Of a stretch of 6,052 nucleotides of DNA, positions 5,955 to 6,052 are shown in pieces (position 1 is the stretch's first letter; each line of letters starts with the position of its first letter). The position numbers and the translations under genes were made by a program. Source of the stretch: Halobacteriales archaeon QS_9_67_15. GTDB lineage: Archaea; Halobacteriota; Halobacteria; Halobacteriales; Haloarculaceae. The stretch spans positions 6,245 to 12,296 of the forward strand of contig PXSD01000059.1 of assembly GCA_003023165.1 (NCBI GenBank). Reading direction: 5' to 3'. The notes beneath the pieces were generated by a model that made no database searches, had not been told where the DNA came from, and saw only the letters and a list, made by a program, of their open reading frames with translations.

Positions 5955-6052
5955 GTGGAGTTACACGTCCGGTACGAGGGCGACGACGACCCCGACAAGT
6001 GCTCGGCGCGGCGGCTCGCGCACTTCGACCACGCCGAGCTCCACCGCTCGAC
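5955..6052 (+). CDS. Tsr3/DUF367 family rRNA aminocarboxypropyltransferase, N-terminus (cut by window edge)
   Basis: Only 32 codons are visible, starting with GTG: MELHVRYEGDDDPDKC followed by SARRLAHFDHAELHRS. The opening pattern, with DDPDKCSARRL and the later FDHAELHR, matches what I know of archaeal DUF367/Tsr3 proteins. These enzymes transfer the 3-amino-3-carboxypropyl group from S-adenosylmethionine to a modified uridine in small-subunit rRNA (m1acp3-pseudouridine in yeast 18S rRNA), acting on ribosome precursors. The GTG start is supported by the match beginning right there and by the TATA-like element 27 bases upstream. The catalytic domain is beyond the window, so the call rests on the N-terminal signature alone. 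Confidence 0.75.
   Translation, partial: MELHVRYEGDDDPDKCSARRLAHFDHAELHRS

Overview
The window comes from a haloarchaeon (class Halobacteria), most likely the chromosome. The DNA is GC-rich and the predicted proteins are strongly acidic. Several genes have a short A/T-rich TATA-like element about 27 bases before the start codon, as expected for leaderless haloarchaeal transcripts. The gene families also fit: a bacterio-opsin-activator-type (HTH_10) regulator, a haloarchaeal SerRS of bacterial type, and a Tsr3/DUF367 rRNA-modification protein.

Layout, left to right. (1) 1-465, minus: the N-terminal 155 residues of an alpha/beta hydrolase, cut by the window edge, with a clear leaderless promoter. 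(2) 466-760: a divergent intergenic region holding that promoter and, next to the following gene, a CCCAA/TTGGG inverted repeat over an A/T-rich core. (3) 761-1240 and 1275-2006, plus: a small four-helix membrane protein with a histidine cluster, then an HTH_10 regulator 34 bases downstream, probably one operon. (4) 2007-2434: a 428-base stretch with no convincing gene. It contains the most striking non-coding structure of the window, an 88-base concentric imperfect palindrome with perfect 15-base arms. (5) 2435-3817, plus: serS, complete. (6) 3827-4219, minus: an NTF2/SnoaL-like protein, convergent with serS and only 9 bases from it. (7) 4350-5807, minus: a peroxiredoxin-like domain fused to a helical region and a very long acidic tail. 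(8) 5808-5954: a divergent promoter region. (9) 5955-6052, plus: the first 32 codons of a Tsr3 homologue.

Most of this is housekeeping or general metabolism: tRNA charging, rRNA modification, peroxide defence and a hydrolase. No phage genes, CRISPR array, complete insertion sequence, rRNA or tRNA gene was seen, and there is no clear multi-gene novel system. Best candidates for something undescribed are the 88-base palindrome, the histidine-rich membrane protein/HTH_10 pair, and the single-cysteine peroxiredoxin fusion with its acidic tail ending in a short non-repetitive motif.
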